Shown: positions 7,053 to 15,839 of the stretch, piece by piece
Position numbering within the stretch: the first letter of the stretch is position 1
Layout of the letters: each line of letters begins with the position of its first letter
Assembly (NCBI RefSeq): GCF_947568225.1
Contig: NZ_CANOOQ010000001.1
Span: 2,542,001-2,606,000, forward strand
Direction of reading: 5' to 3'
Source: Faecalispora anaeroviscerum
GTDB lineage: Bacteria; Bacillota; Clostridia; Oscillospirales; Acutalibacteraceae
Length of the DNA: 64,000 bases
Position numbers and translations under genes: made by a program
The notes under the pieces: model-generated
The model's database searches: none
What the model saw: only the letters and a program-made list of their open reading frames with translations
Told to the model about the DNA's origin: nothing

Positions 7053-8734
7053 GTGATATAATGATACAAGACCTATTGTACTTGGTTGTTTTAATTGGAA
7101 TGTCTATTCCGGTGGGTGGCTATATCTACCGCGTGATGACAGGACAAAAGGTATTTTTAACAAGGGCTTTTGCTCCTGTGGAAAAAGGAATTTATAAACT
7201 GATGGGTACCTCTGCCGATGAAGAAATGAATGCAAAAAAATATGCATTTTCCGTTCTTCTGTTCAGTGCGGTTGGCTTTGTTTTTCTTTTTCTCCTGCTG
7301 CTGGTGCAGGGGTTTCTGCCATTTAATCCGGAAGGAATGGAGGGCACCAGCTGGCACCTTGCTTTTAATACTGCCGCAAGCTTTATTTCTAACACAAACT
7401 GGCAGGCCTATTCGGGCGAATCCACTTTGTCTTATTTAACGCAGTTTTTAGGCCTTACCGTCCAGAATTTTGTATCGGCAGCAACGGGCATGGCGGTCCT
7501 TTTTGCGCTGATCCGGGGGTTTATCCTAAAGCAAAACAAAACCCTGGGCAGCTTTTGGGTAGACTTGACCAGAGCGGTTCTTTATATTTTAATCCCGCTC
7601 TCTTTTGTAGTAGCGCTGCTTCTTGTTTCTCAGGGAGTTGTGCAGACCTTCAGCCCATACAAAGAGGTTGCCATGCTGGAAAATGGGGTTGCACAAACGA
7701 TTCCGTTAGGCCCTGCGGCCAGCCAGATTGCGATCAAGCAGCTTGGAACAAACGGAGGCGGTTTTTTTGGAATGAACTCCGCGTTTCCGCTGGAGAATCC
7801 CACGCCATTTTCCAATCTGATACAAGCCTTATCTATTCTACTGATTCCCGCTGCGCTTTGCGTGAGCTTTGGGAAAGCGGTAAAAGACAGCAAACAGGGG
7901 CGGTCTATCTACATTACGATGATGATTTTCTTTGTTGCTGCGCTTACTGTTACAACATTTAGCGAACAATTTGCCGCGCCGGTATTGCAAGGGGTGGCTG
8001 CCTCGGGAAATATGGAGGGCAAGGAAGTAATTCATGGCATTGGCGCATCTTCTTTATGGGCAACCGTTACTACGGCGGCCTCAAACGGTTCCGTCAATTC
8101 GATGCACGACAGTCTTACCCCACTGGGCGGAATGGTCTCAATGTTCCTCATGCAGCTTGGTGAAATTGTATTTGGCGGCGTGGGCAGCGGGCTTTACGGG
8201 ATGATTGCGTTCGTGCTGCTCACAGTTTTTATCGCGGGATTGATGGTTGGCCGGACGCCAGAGTATTTAGGGAAAAAAGTAGAGCCATTTGATATGAAAA
8301 TGGTGTGCTTAATTGTCCTTGCCCCGCCGCTGTTAACCCTGCTCGGAACCGCGGCCGCTGTCGTTAGCCCTGACGCTGCCTTGTGGCTGACAAATTCGGG
8401 GGCACATGGGTTTTCAGAGATTCTGTACGCCTTTTCTTCTATGGCAAATAACAACGGCAGTGCCTTTGCGGGCTTTCAGGCGAACACTGTGTTTACGAAC
8501 ATTTTAGGCGGAAGCATTATGCTGCTGGTTCGTTTTATTCCAATGACAGCAACGATTTTTCTCGCCGGGAATATGGCGCAGAAGAAAACGGTTGCTGCCG
8601 GTGAAGGAACCTTATCTACCAGTAATGCAACCTTTGTGGGACTTTTGATCGGAGTGATCCTGATCATAGGCGCACTGAGCTTTTTGCCCGCACTGGCGCT
8701 TGGCCCAATTGCCGATTTTTTTACGACGCGATAG
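7049..8734 (+). CDS. kdpA: K+-transporting ATPase, potassium-binding channel subunit KdpA
   Basis: A 561-residue polytopic membrane protein, close to the usual KdpA length. It belongs to the SKT channel superfamily and selects K+ for the KdpFABC pump. Selectivity-filter-like segments include GTNGGGFFGMNSAFPLENPT, SMHDSLTPLGGMVSMF and MANNNGSAFAGF. I start at ATG 7049, overlapping the kdpF stop, with GAGGTGAT at 7036-7043 as binding site; a TTG at 7043 is in frame but inside that site. High-affinity K+ uptake under K+ limitation is the established role. Confidence 0.96.
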   Translation: MSDIMIQDLLYLVVLIGMSIPVGGYIYRVMTGQKVFLTRAFAPVEKGIYKLMGTSADEEMNAKKYAFSVLLFSAVGFVFLFLLLLVQGFLPFNPEGMEGTSWHLAFNTAASFISNTNWQAYSGESTLSYLTQFLGLTVQNFVSAATGMAVLFALIRGFILKQNKTLGSFWVDLTRAVLYILIPLSFVVALLLVSQGVVQTFSPYKEVAMLENGVAQTIPLGPAASQIAIKQLGTNGGGFFGMNSAFPLENPTPFSNLIQALSILLIPAALCVSFGKAVKDSKQGRSIYITMMIFFVAALTVTTFSEQFAAPVLQGVAASGNMEGKEVIHGIGASSLWATVTTAASNGSVNSMHDSLTPLGGMVSMFLMQLGEIVFGGVGSGLYGMIAFVLLTVFIAGLMVGRTPEYLGKKVEPFDMKMVCLIVLAPPLLTLLGTAAAVVSPDAALWLTNSGAHGFSEILYAFSSMANNNGSAFAGFQANTVFTNILGGSIMLLVRFIPMTATIFLAGNMAQKKTVAAGEGTLSTSNATFVGLLIGVILIIGALSFLPALALGPIADFFTTR

Positions 8735-8746
8735 AAGGGGATTCAA

Positions 8747-10804
8747 ATGGAAAAGAAGAATGTGAACAAGAACATTTTTGCGGATGCGCTGAAGCAGTCC
8801 CTTGTAAAACTGGCTCCCCGTGTGCAGGTGAAAAATCCTGTCATGCTGGTGGTTTATATCGGAGCGATACTAACTACCGCATTATATCTTCTTTCTTTTA
8901 CGGGGCTAAAGGATGAAAGTGCAGGCTATACCCTGGCCATTTCGTTGATTTTATGGTTTACCGTGCTGTTTGCCAACTTTGCCGAGGCAATTGCGGAGGG
9001 GCGCGGACGGGCGCAGGCAGCCAGCCTGCGCAGTGCAAGAAAAGATGTCAAGGCAAAAAAATTGAAATCCGCATCCAGTATCGAGGATTACACGGAGGTT
9101 CTTTCCAATGCGCTGAAAAAAGGCGATATTGTCTACGTCAAATCCGGTGAGCAAATTCCCATGGACGGAGAAGTCATTGACGGCGCGGCCTCTGTTGACG
9201 AAAGCGCCATCACTGGTGAATCGGCGCCGGTGATCCGCGAATCCGGCGGTGACCGGAGCGCAGTTACAGGCGGCACGACCCTGGTATCTGACTGGCTGAT
9301 CATCCAGGTAACAGCGGAGGCCGGAGAAAGCTTTCTGGATAAAATGATTTCTATGGTGGAAGGCGCTGCCAGAAAGAAAACACCCAATGAGATTGCCCTG
9401 CAAATCTTACTGATTACGCTCACCATTATTTTTCTTGTGGTTACCGCAACCTTGCTGCCTTTTACTGGCTTTGCGAGCACTCAATCCGGCTCCGGTTCGG
9501 CGATTTCCATTACCAATGTGATTGCCCTTCTGGTGTGCCTTGCACCGACCACGATCGGCGCGCTTCTTTCTTCCATTGGCATTGCGGGCATGAGCCGCCT
9601 GAACCAGGCCAACGTTCTGGCCATGAGCGGGCGCGCGATTGAAGCCGCCGGCGATGTAGATGTGCTGCTGCTGGATAAGACAGGAACCATTACCTTGGGG
9701 AACCGTCAGGCAAGTGAATTTTTGCCGGTTGGCGGGGTTTCGGAGCGGGAGCTTGCCGATGCCGCACAGCTTTCTTCTCTTGCGGACGAAACGGCAGAGG
9801 GCAGAAGTATTGTTGTTTTAGCCAAGGAACGGTTCGGGATGCGCGGCCGGGAGCTTTCAACGCTTGGCGCAACCTTTGTGGAATTCACCGCGAAAACAAG
9901 AATGAGCGGCATTGACTATCAGGGGAATGAAATCCGAAAGGGTGCCGCAGATACCGTGAAAGCATTTGTGCTGGAAAAGGGCGGCGAATACCCGGAGGAA
10001 TGTGAGCAGCAGGTAAAGCGCGTGGCTGGTGCCGGTGGTACTCCTCTGGTGGTCGCAAAGAACAATCAGGTGCTGGGTGTGATCTATTTAAAGGACATTG
10101 TGAAGAACGGCGTGAAGGAACGCTTCGAGGATTTGCGCAAAATGGGAATTAAAACCATTATGATTACCGGTGACAACCCCATGACTGCGGCGGCAATCGC
10201 CGCGGAGGCAGGCGTTGATGATTTTCTGGCAGAGGCCACGCCGGAAGCGAAGCTCTCGCTCATTCGGGACTATCAGTCCAAAGGGCATCTGGTTGCCATG
10301 ACGGGCGACGGCACGAACGACGCCCCCGCGCTGGCGCAGGCAGATGTCGCGGTTGCCATGAACACGGGAACACAGGCCGCGAAGGAAGCGGGAAATATGG
10401 TGGATCTGGATTCCAGCCCTACCAAGCTGATCGATATTGTACGGATCGGTAAGCAGCTGTTAATGACCAGAGGCTCGTTGACCACCTTCAGCGTGGCCAA
10501 CGACGTGGCAAAATATTTTGCAATTATTCCGGTGCTGTTCTTTGGGATTTACCCGCAGCTTGCCGCCCTGAATTTCATGGGGCTGACCAGTGCCACAAGC
10601 GCCATGCTGTCAGCAATTCTATATAACGCACTCATTATTATCGCTCTGATTCCTCTGGCGCTCAAGGGTGTGAAGTATCGGGAGCTGCCCGCCGGGAAGC
10701 TGCTGAAAAGAAACCTCCTGGTTTATGGATTGGGCGGGATCACCGCTCCTTTTGTTGCAATTAAGCTGATTGACATGATTCTGACCGTTTGCGGTCTTGT
10801 GTGA
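8747..10804 (+). CDS. kdpB: K+-transporting P-type ATPase catalytic subunit KdpB
   Basis: A 685-residue P-type ATPase with all signature motifs: TGES in the actuator domain (SAITGESAPV), the phosphorylation site DKTGTITLG with Asp310, the nucleotide-binding segment and the hinge TGDGTNDAPALAQADV. It couples ATP hydrolysis to K+ movement through KdpA. It begins 12 bp after kdpA with AAGGGG upstream. The length and motifs are standard; nothing appears broken. Confidence 0.97.
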   Translation: MEKKNVNKNIFADALKQSLVKLAPRVQVKNPVMLVVYIGAILTTALYLLSFTGLKDESAGYTLAISLILWFTVLFANFAEAIAEGRGRAQAASLRSARKDVKAKKLKSASSIEDYTEVLSNALKKGDIVYVKSGEQIPMDGEVIDGAASVDESAITGESAPVIRESGGDRSAVTGGTTLVSDWLIIQVTAEAGESFLDKMISMVEGAARKKTPNEIALQILLITLTIIFLVVTATLLPFTGFASTQSGSGSAISITNVIALLVCLAPTTIGALLSSIGIAGMSRLNQANVLAMSGRAIEAAGDVDVLLLDKTGTITLGNRQASEFLPVGGVSERELADAAQLSSLADETAEGRSIVVLAKERFGMRGRELSTLGATFVEFTAKTRMSGIDYQGNEIRKGAADTVKAFVLEKGGEYPEECEQQVKRVAGAGGTPLVVAKNNQVLGVIYLKDIVKNGVKERFEDLRKMGIKTIMITGDNPMTAAAIAAEAGVDDFLAEATPEAKLSLIRDYQSKGHLVAMTGDGTNDAPALAQADVAVAMNTGTQAAKEAGNMVDLDSSPTKLIDIVRIGKQLLMTRGSLTTFSVANDVAKYFAIIPVLFFGIYPQLAALNFMGLTSATSAMLSAILYNALIIIALIPLALKGVKYRELPAGKLLKRNLLVYGLGGITAPFVAIKLIDMILTVCGLV

Positions 10805-10818
10805 GGGGGACAGAAACA

Positions 10819-11376
10819 ATGAAAAGCATGAAATTACTGAAGCCCGCACTGGTATGCTTCGCCCTTATGACGCTGTTGTGCGGTATCCTTTATACGGCCG
10901 CGATTACGGGTGCTGCCCAGTTGTTCTTTCCAAGTCAGGCGAACGGCAGTATTCTAACTGTTACCCTGAAGGACGGAACAAGAAAAGAATATGGCTCTGA
11001 ACTGATTGCCCAAGAATTTACCAAGTCTCAATACCTGATTGGAAGACAGACCGGTGTATCAAATCTGTCCCCTACCAGCGACGAGCAGAAAAAGCTGGTT
11101 CAGGAACGCATCGATTGGTGGCATTCCTTTGATCCGGGCAACACAGCGGATATTCCAGCGGATTTAGTGACAGCTTCGGGCAGCGGCGTTGACCCCAATA
11201 TTTCCCCTGAGGCAGCGGAATATCAGGCGGCAAGGATTGCGGCGGCCAGAAACATCACTGTGGATGAAGTAAAGCGCGTAATTCAAACCTACACCAGCGG
11301 ACGCTTTCTTGGGGTGATCGGTGAGCCGGCCGTCAATGTTTTGAAGGTTAATTTAGCTTTGGATGGTTTGCTGTAA
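10819..11376 (+). CDS. kdpC: K+-transporting ATPase subunit KdpC
   Basis: A 185-residue protein with one N-terminal membrane span (about residues 8-30) and an extracytoplasmic domain containing the conserved pieces SGSGVDPNISPEAAEYQAAR and YTSGRFLGVIGEPAVNVLKVN. KdpC assists K+ and ATP binding in the complex. ATG 10819 follows GAGGGGGAC; an in-frame TTG-type extension to 10789 would run into kdpB and is not used. Confidence 0.95.
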   Translation: MKSMKLLKPALVCFALMTLLCGILYTAAITGAAQLFFPSQANGSILTVTLKDGTRKEYGSELIAQEFTKSQYLIGRQTGVSNLSPTSDEQKKLVQERIDWWHSFDPGNTADIPADLVTASGSGVDPNISPEAAEYQAARIAAARNITVDEVKRVIQTYTSGRFLGVIGEPAVNVLKVNLALDGLL

Positions 11377-11424
11377 CCTTCAAAAGTGGTATGATGTTTG
11401 AAAGAGTAAGGCGGTGAGTGTTGA

Positions 11425-14118
11425 ATGGAATCCTTTGATCACAGACCGGACCCCGACGCCATATTAGAGGAGCTTCAAACGCATCGGGAGCAGCGGCAGG
11501 GCAGACTCAAAATATTTTTTGGCTATGCCGCAGGGGTCGGCAAAACCTATGCCATGCTCGAGGATGCACAGGATCGCTATAAAAGCGGAATGGATGTTTT
11601 GGTTGGTTATGTGGAACCGCATACGCGCCCCGAGACCATGCAGAAGCTGCATGGTCTGCCGGTGCTTCCACCGAAAATGGTACCCTACCGCAATATGGAG
11701 CTGCAAGAATTTGATCTGGATGAAGCCCTGAGGCGCAAACCGGAGCTGATTCTTGTGGATGAGCTGGCCCACACCAACGCACAGGGCGGACGCAACAAAA
11801 AACGGTATCAGGATATCGAGGAACTCCTGGGAGCCGGAATCGATGTGTATACGACGGTCAATGTTCAGCATATGGAAAGCCTGAACGATGTTATTGAGAA
11901 CATCACAAAAATCAGAGTGCAGGAAACCGTACCCGATTCTGTTTTTGACCGCGCTGAAAAAATTGAATTGGTCGACATTGAGCCGGATGAACTCCTGCGG
12001 CGGTTGGAAGTCGGCAAAATTTACCGGCCGGAACGTGCCGAAACAGCGATGCAGAATTTTTTCACACGAGAAAATCTGCGGCTTCTGCGTGAAATTGCTC
12101 TTCGCTGCACTGCGGATAAAATCAGCTTGGAGAATCAAAACGAGCGGAGCTTATCCGATAAAATGGCGAACACCAAACTGCTTGTCTGCATCGGGGCTTC
12201 TCCCTCGTCTGCAAAATGTATTCGGTGGACGGCGCGGGCTGCGGAGGCCTTTCACGCAAGCTGGGTTGCGTTGTATGTGGAGGATATTGAAAGCGAGCAG
12301 CTTACCGCGGAGCAGCAAAAAACGATTCGAGCCAACATGGATTTAGCCGAAAGGCTTGGAGCGGAAGTTGTCAACCTGACCGGGCACGATATTGCGGTTA
12401 CCGTAGCAGAATATGCAAAGCTCTCCGGCATTACCAATATCGTAGTCGGTAAAAGCAGAAATAAAAAAACAATTAAAAATCTATTTGACATGGATTTTGA
12501 AGATCAGCTGATTTCTCTGTTGCCCAGCATAGAGGTTCATATCATACCCGGGGGCGCGGCGAAACGCAGTTATAAGAAGCCCTATCCGAAGATGAAAAAT
12601 GAAAACTTCTGCTTTTCTTGGGCGGATGTGATCAAATCCCTTTCTATTTTAGTGGCTGCTACTCTGCTTTCCTTTGGAATCCACAAATTGGATATGATGA
12701 ACCAGAATATTATTATGGTTTATATTTTCTCTGTCTTGCTGATTTCACGGGTGACGGAGGGGTATCTATATGGAATTGCCGCTTCTGTAATCAGTGTGCT
12801 GACCTTCAATTTCTTTTTTACAGAACCGTATTTTACATTAAACGCGATACAATCCGGCTATCCACTTACTTTTATTATTATGCTGCTGATTGCTTTGACA
12901 ACAAGCACCTTAACCGTGCGGATCAAAGCGGAGGCGCGGTTGGCCGTGAAACGGGAACACCGCACTGAGGTTCTGTATGAGATCAACAAGAAACTTCTCG
13001 CAACCAGAGGGCTTGACCGGATTGTAGACCTGACAAACGATTCTATCGTCAAGCTGTTCGGGCGTTCTATCATCTTTTTTACCATTGATCCCGAACACGG
13101 TGAAGATGGAAGCGTAATGCAGGCGGCCGATGATTTGGGTGCCGATGTTTTGAATTCCGCCGATGAAAAAGCAGTTGCACATTGGGTGTTTCTCAATCAA
13201 AAGCGTGCCGGGGCGGGAACGGATACCCTCATGGGAGCGGCAGCGTTTTATATGCCGGTCATCTCTCAGGGAAAGGTACTGGCCGTTTGGGGAATTTCCT
13301 GTTTGAAAGGAACTCTGGATCATAATACACGACTGTTTTTACGCATGATTGCCTCACAGGTAGCCATGGCTTTGGAGCGCCAGCATCTTTCAGATGAGCA
13401 GCGCAATGTGATGGTGGAGTCGGAAAAAGAAAAAATGCGCAGCACTCTTTTGCGAGCGATCTCTCATGACCTGCGCACCCCTCTCGCCGGTATTTTAGGG
13501 GCCAGCTCTGCGATCCGCGAAAGTGGAGCAATGCTGGATCAAACGACAAGGGACAGCTTGGTGGCCAATATACAGGAGGAATCACAATGGCTGATACGCA
13601 TGGTCGAAAACCTGCTTTCTGTAACGCGAATCAATGAAAACGCCTCAAATCTTGTGAAAAACCCGGAGGCTGCGGAGGAAGTGGTAGGGGAAGCGGTCAG
13701 CCGCATCAAGCAAAGATTCCCGAAACGAGAGATTGTAGTTCATGTTCCGGAAGAGTTTCTGGAGGTTCCCATGGATGGAACCTTGATTGTACAGGTGCTC
13801 ATCAATCTTCTGGAAAATGCCATCAAATATTCCCCCAATGATTCTTCTGTGGAAATTCGCTTAGAGAGGGAAGGAGAATGGGCCAAGTTTGAAGTGCTGG
13901 ATCGCGGAAGGGGCATTTCCGTTGAAGATTTCCCCTATCTTTTTACAAGCTACCAGCCCAGCGAAAGCAGGAGCGCCGATTCCTCCAGAGGAATGGGAAT
14001 TGGATTATCTATTTGCAAAACCATTATTCAAGCGCATCAGGGCAGTTTGGAGGCCGAGAACAGGGAGAATGGAGGAGCGGTGTTCCGCTTCACTTTGCCC
14101 TTGAAAGGAAGTGAATGA
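11425..14118 (+). CDS. kdpD: Sensor histidine kinase KdpD
   Basis: An 897-residue full-length KdpD. The N-terminal KdpD domain has a Walker-A motif GYAAGVGKTYAML (about residues 33-45) and DELAHTNAQG; a USP-like domain follows (about 250-370), then four closely spaced membrane spans of the DUF4118 type (about 400-500), a GAF-like region, the dimerisation helix with the phosphorylated His at about residue 681 in SHDLRTPLAG, and the ATPase domain (NLLENAIKYS, DRGRGIS, GMGIGLSIC). It senses K+ limitation or turgor and phosphorylates KdpE. It starts 48 bp after kdpC behind AAGGCGGTGAG and overlaps kdpE by four bases. Confidence 0.96.
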   Translation: MESFDHRPDPDAILEELQTHREQRQGRLKIFFGYAAGVGKTYAMLEDAQDRYKSGMDVLVGYVEPHTRPETMQKLHGLPVLPPKMVPYRNMELQEFDLDEALRRKPELILVDELAHTNAQGGRNKKRYQDIEELLGAGIDVYTTVNVQHMESLNDVIENITKIRVQETVPDSVFDRAEKIELVDIEPDELLRRLEVGKIYRPERAETAMQNFFTRENLRLLREIALRCTADKISLENQNERSLSDKMANTKLLVCIGASPSSAKCIRWTARAAEAFHASWVALYVEDIESEQLTAEQQKTIRANMDLAERLGAEVVNLTGHDIAVTVAEYAKLSGITNIVVGKSRNKKTIKNLFDMDFEDQLISLLPSIEVHIIPGGAAKRSYKKPYPKMKNENFCFSWADVIKSLSILVAATLLSFGIHKLDMMNQNIIMVYIFSVLLISRVTEGYLYGIAASVISVLTFNFFFTEPYFTLNAIQSGYPLTFIIMLLIALTTSTLTVRIKAEARLAVKREHRTEVLYEINKKLLATRGLDRIVDLTNDSIVKLFGRSIIFFTIDPEHGEDGSVMQAADDLGADVLNSADEKAVAHWVFLNQKRAGAGTDTLMGAAAFYMPVISQGKVLAVWGISCLKGTLDHNTRLFLRMIASQVAMALERQHLSDEQRNVMVESEKEKMRSTLLRAISHDLRTPLAGILGASSAIRESGAMLDQTTRDSLVANIQEESQWLIRMVENLLSVTRINENASNLVKNPEAAEEVVGEAVSRIKQRFPKREIVVHVPEEFLEVPMDGTLIVQVLINLLENAIKYSPNDSSVEIRLEREGEWAKFEVLDRGRGISVEDFPYLFTSYQPSESRSADSSRGMGIGLSICKTIIQAHQGSLEAENRENGGAVFRFTLPLKGSE

Positions 14119-14831
14119 ATATGGACATCAAGCCCACGGTTTTAATCATTGAAGATGAGGAAGCCATTTGTAATTTTATCTCTGCCGTTTTAACCTCGAA
14201 TCACTATCAGGTGGTGAAAGCCAAAACAGGGGAGGAAGGGTTTTCTCTGTTTACTTCTCATATTCCGGACATTGTTCTTCTGGATTTAGGCCTGCCAGAC
14301 ATGGATGGGATCGAGATACTAAAGAGAATACGCCAATGGTCAAAGACCCCCATCATCGTGGTTTCCGCCCGTGGGCACGAGCGTGAAAAGGTTGCCGCTT
14401 TGGATTTGGGGGCGGATGATTATATTGTGAAACCTTTTGGAACCTCTGAGCTGCTGGCCCGAATCCGAACAGCAATGCGGCATAGTTTCCCATTGACCGG
14501 CACAAATACTTTGGGGTCGGAAAAAGTGACCATCGGAGAGCTGGAAATCGATTATAACAAACGGGTGGTGTGCAGGGACGGAGAGAAAATTCACCTGACC
14601 CCTATCGAATATAAAATATTGGTTTTATTGTCTAAAAATGCGGGCAAGGTACTCACACATGATTTCATCATACAAGAGGTATGGGGCATTTACACAGATG
14701 AAAGCCATACCTTGCGTGTGAACATGGCAAACATCCGAAGAAAAATAGAGGTGAACCCCGGAGCTCCCAGGTATATCCTCACTGAAGTGGGTGTTGGTTA
14801 CCGAATGGCAGAAGAACCGGTTGAAAAATAA
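14115..14831 (+). CDS. kdpE: Response regulator KdpE
   Basis: A 238-residue OmpR/PhoB-family regulator. The receiver domain has the acidic pocket (IEDEE) and phospho-acceptor Asp57 in LLDLGLPDMDG, with the conserved Lys in IVKPF; the C-terminal winged helix has LTPIEYKIL and the typical GVGYRM end. It activates the kdp operon. The start ATG overlaps the kdpD stop (ATGA), so regulator and sensor are co-translated. Its presence directly after kdpFABC shows a self-contained potassium-response locus. Confidence 0.95.
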   Translation: MNMDIKPTVLIIEDEEAICNFISAVLTSNHYQVVKAKTGEEGFSLFTSHIPDIVLLDLGLPDMDGIEILKRIRQWSKTPIIVVSARGHEREKVAALDLGADDYIVKPFGTSELLARIRTAMRHSFPLTGTNTLGSEKVTIGELEIDYNKRVVCRDGEKIHLTPIEYKILVLLSKNAGKVLTHDFIIQEVWGIYTDESHTLRVNMANIRRKIEVNPGAPRYILTEVGVGYRMAEEPVEK

Positions 14832-14939
14832 GCAATTTTATTCTATGATAGAGCGAAGGCAAAATCGGATTTTAGCGGTCAGAGGCAGAAAGCGGCAATC
14901 TTTTGCTTATCCTAACAGAATTGGAGTCATAACAGAGGG

Positions 14940-15758
14940 ATGAATGTAATAGAGATTTTAAAGGCAGTTTTTTTAGGCGTCGTGGAAGGAATCACCGAAT
15001 GGCTGCCGATCAGCAGTACCGGCCATTTGATTCTGGTGGATCAGTTTTTAAAGCTGAACGAATCAGATGGATTTAAAGAGCTCTTTTTTGTGGTGATTCA
15101 GCTGGGAGCAATCTTGGCCGTCATTGTGTTTTATTGGAAAAAGCTATGGCCTTTTTCGAACCAAGGGAAATTACATATTGAGAAGGATACGGCTTCTTTA
15201 TGGATGAAAATATTGGTTGCGTGTATCCCGGCCGCGGTCATCGGGCTATTGCTGGATGATCCGATCGATGCTTTGTTTTATAACTACCAGACCGTGTCCT
15301 TTACGCTGGTGTTGTATGGTATTCTTTTTATTATCATCGAGAATCACCACAAGGATTCCACTGCAAAAATACGTGACGTCAATCAAATGAATTATAAAAC
15401 AGCGCTTTTCATCGGCCTGTTTCAGGTTTTGGCGCTCATCCCCGGTACCTCCCGTTCGGGAGCAACGATCATCGGCGCAATGCTGCTTGGAACATCCAGA
15501 GTTGCGGCCACAGAGTTTACGTTCTATTTGGCGATCCCGGTGATGTTCGGTGCAAGCTTACTGAAAATGCTAAAGTACGGATTGCCCGGTACCAGTTTGG
15601 AAATCACCGTTTTGCTGGTGGGAACGCTGGTGGCCTTCCTCGTATCGCTGCTTGCAATCCGGTTTTTAACGGTCTATATCAAGCGGCATAATTTTAAAGT
15701 GTTCGGTTGGTATCGAATCGTTCTTGGCATCATCGTGATATTGACATTTCTGTTTTAA
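14940..15758 (+). CDS. uppP: Undecaprenyl-diphosphatase UppP (BacA)
   Basis: A 272-residue integral membrane phosphatase that recycles undecaprenyl pyrophosphate, the lipid carrier of cell-wall synthesis; extra activity gives bacitracin resistance. Both family motifs are present: EGITEWLPISSTGHLIL near residues 16-32 and PGTSRSGATIIGAMLLG near 164-180. ATG 14940 is chosen by the conserved N-terminus; GGAG at 14922 is rather distant and AGAGGG abuts the start, so the binding site is weak. It is separated from kdpE by 108 bp and faces a Bce-type transporter operon, a functional match. Confidence 0.95.
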   Translation: MNVIEILKAVFLGVVEGITEWLPISSTGHLILVDQFLKLNESDGFKELFFVVIQLGAILAVIVFYWKKLWPFSNQGKLHIEKDTASLWMKILVACIPAAVIGLLLDDPIDALFYNYQTVSFTLVLYGILFIIIENHHKDSTAKIRDVNQMNYKTALFIGLFQVLALIPGTSRSGATIIGAMLLGTSRVAATEFTFYLAIPVMFGASLLKMLKYGLPGTSLEITVLLVGTLVAFLVSLLAIRFLTVYIKRHNFKVFGWYRIVLGIIVILTFLF

Positions 15759-15767
15759 TGTAAGAGT

Positions 15768-15803
15768 AAGGAAGGCCACCCTGTAAAGGGTGGCCTTCCT
15801 TTT
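15768..15803 (+). terminator. Intrinsic terminator between uppP and bceB
   Basis: GGAAGGCCACCC pairs perfectly with GGGTGGCCTTCC around TGTAAA and is followed by TTTT; the complementary strand also carries a short run (AAGG side), so it may stop both converging operons. Confidence 0.9.
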
Positions 15804-15839
15804 GTGAGATTACAGGTGAGAGGCTGCGGAAAAAGAGAA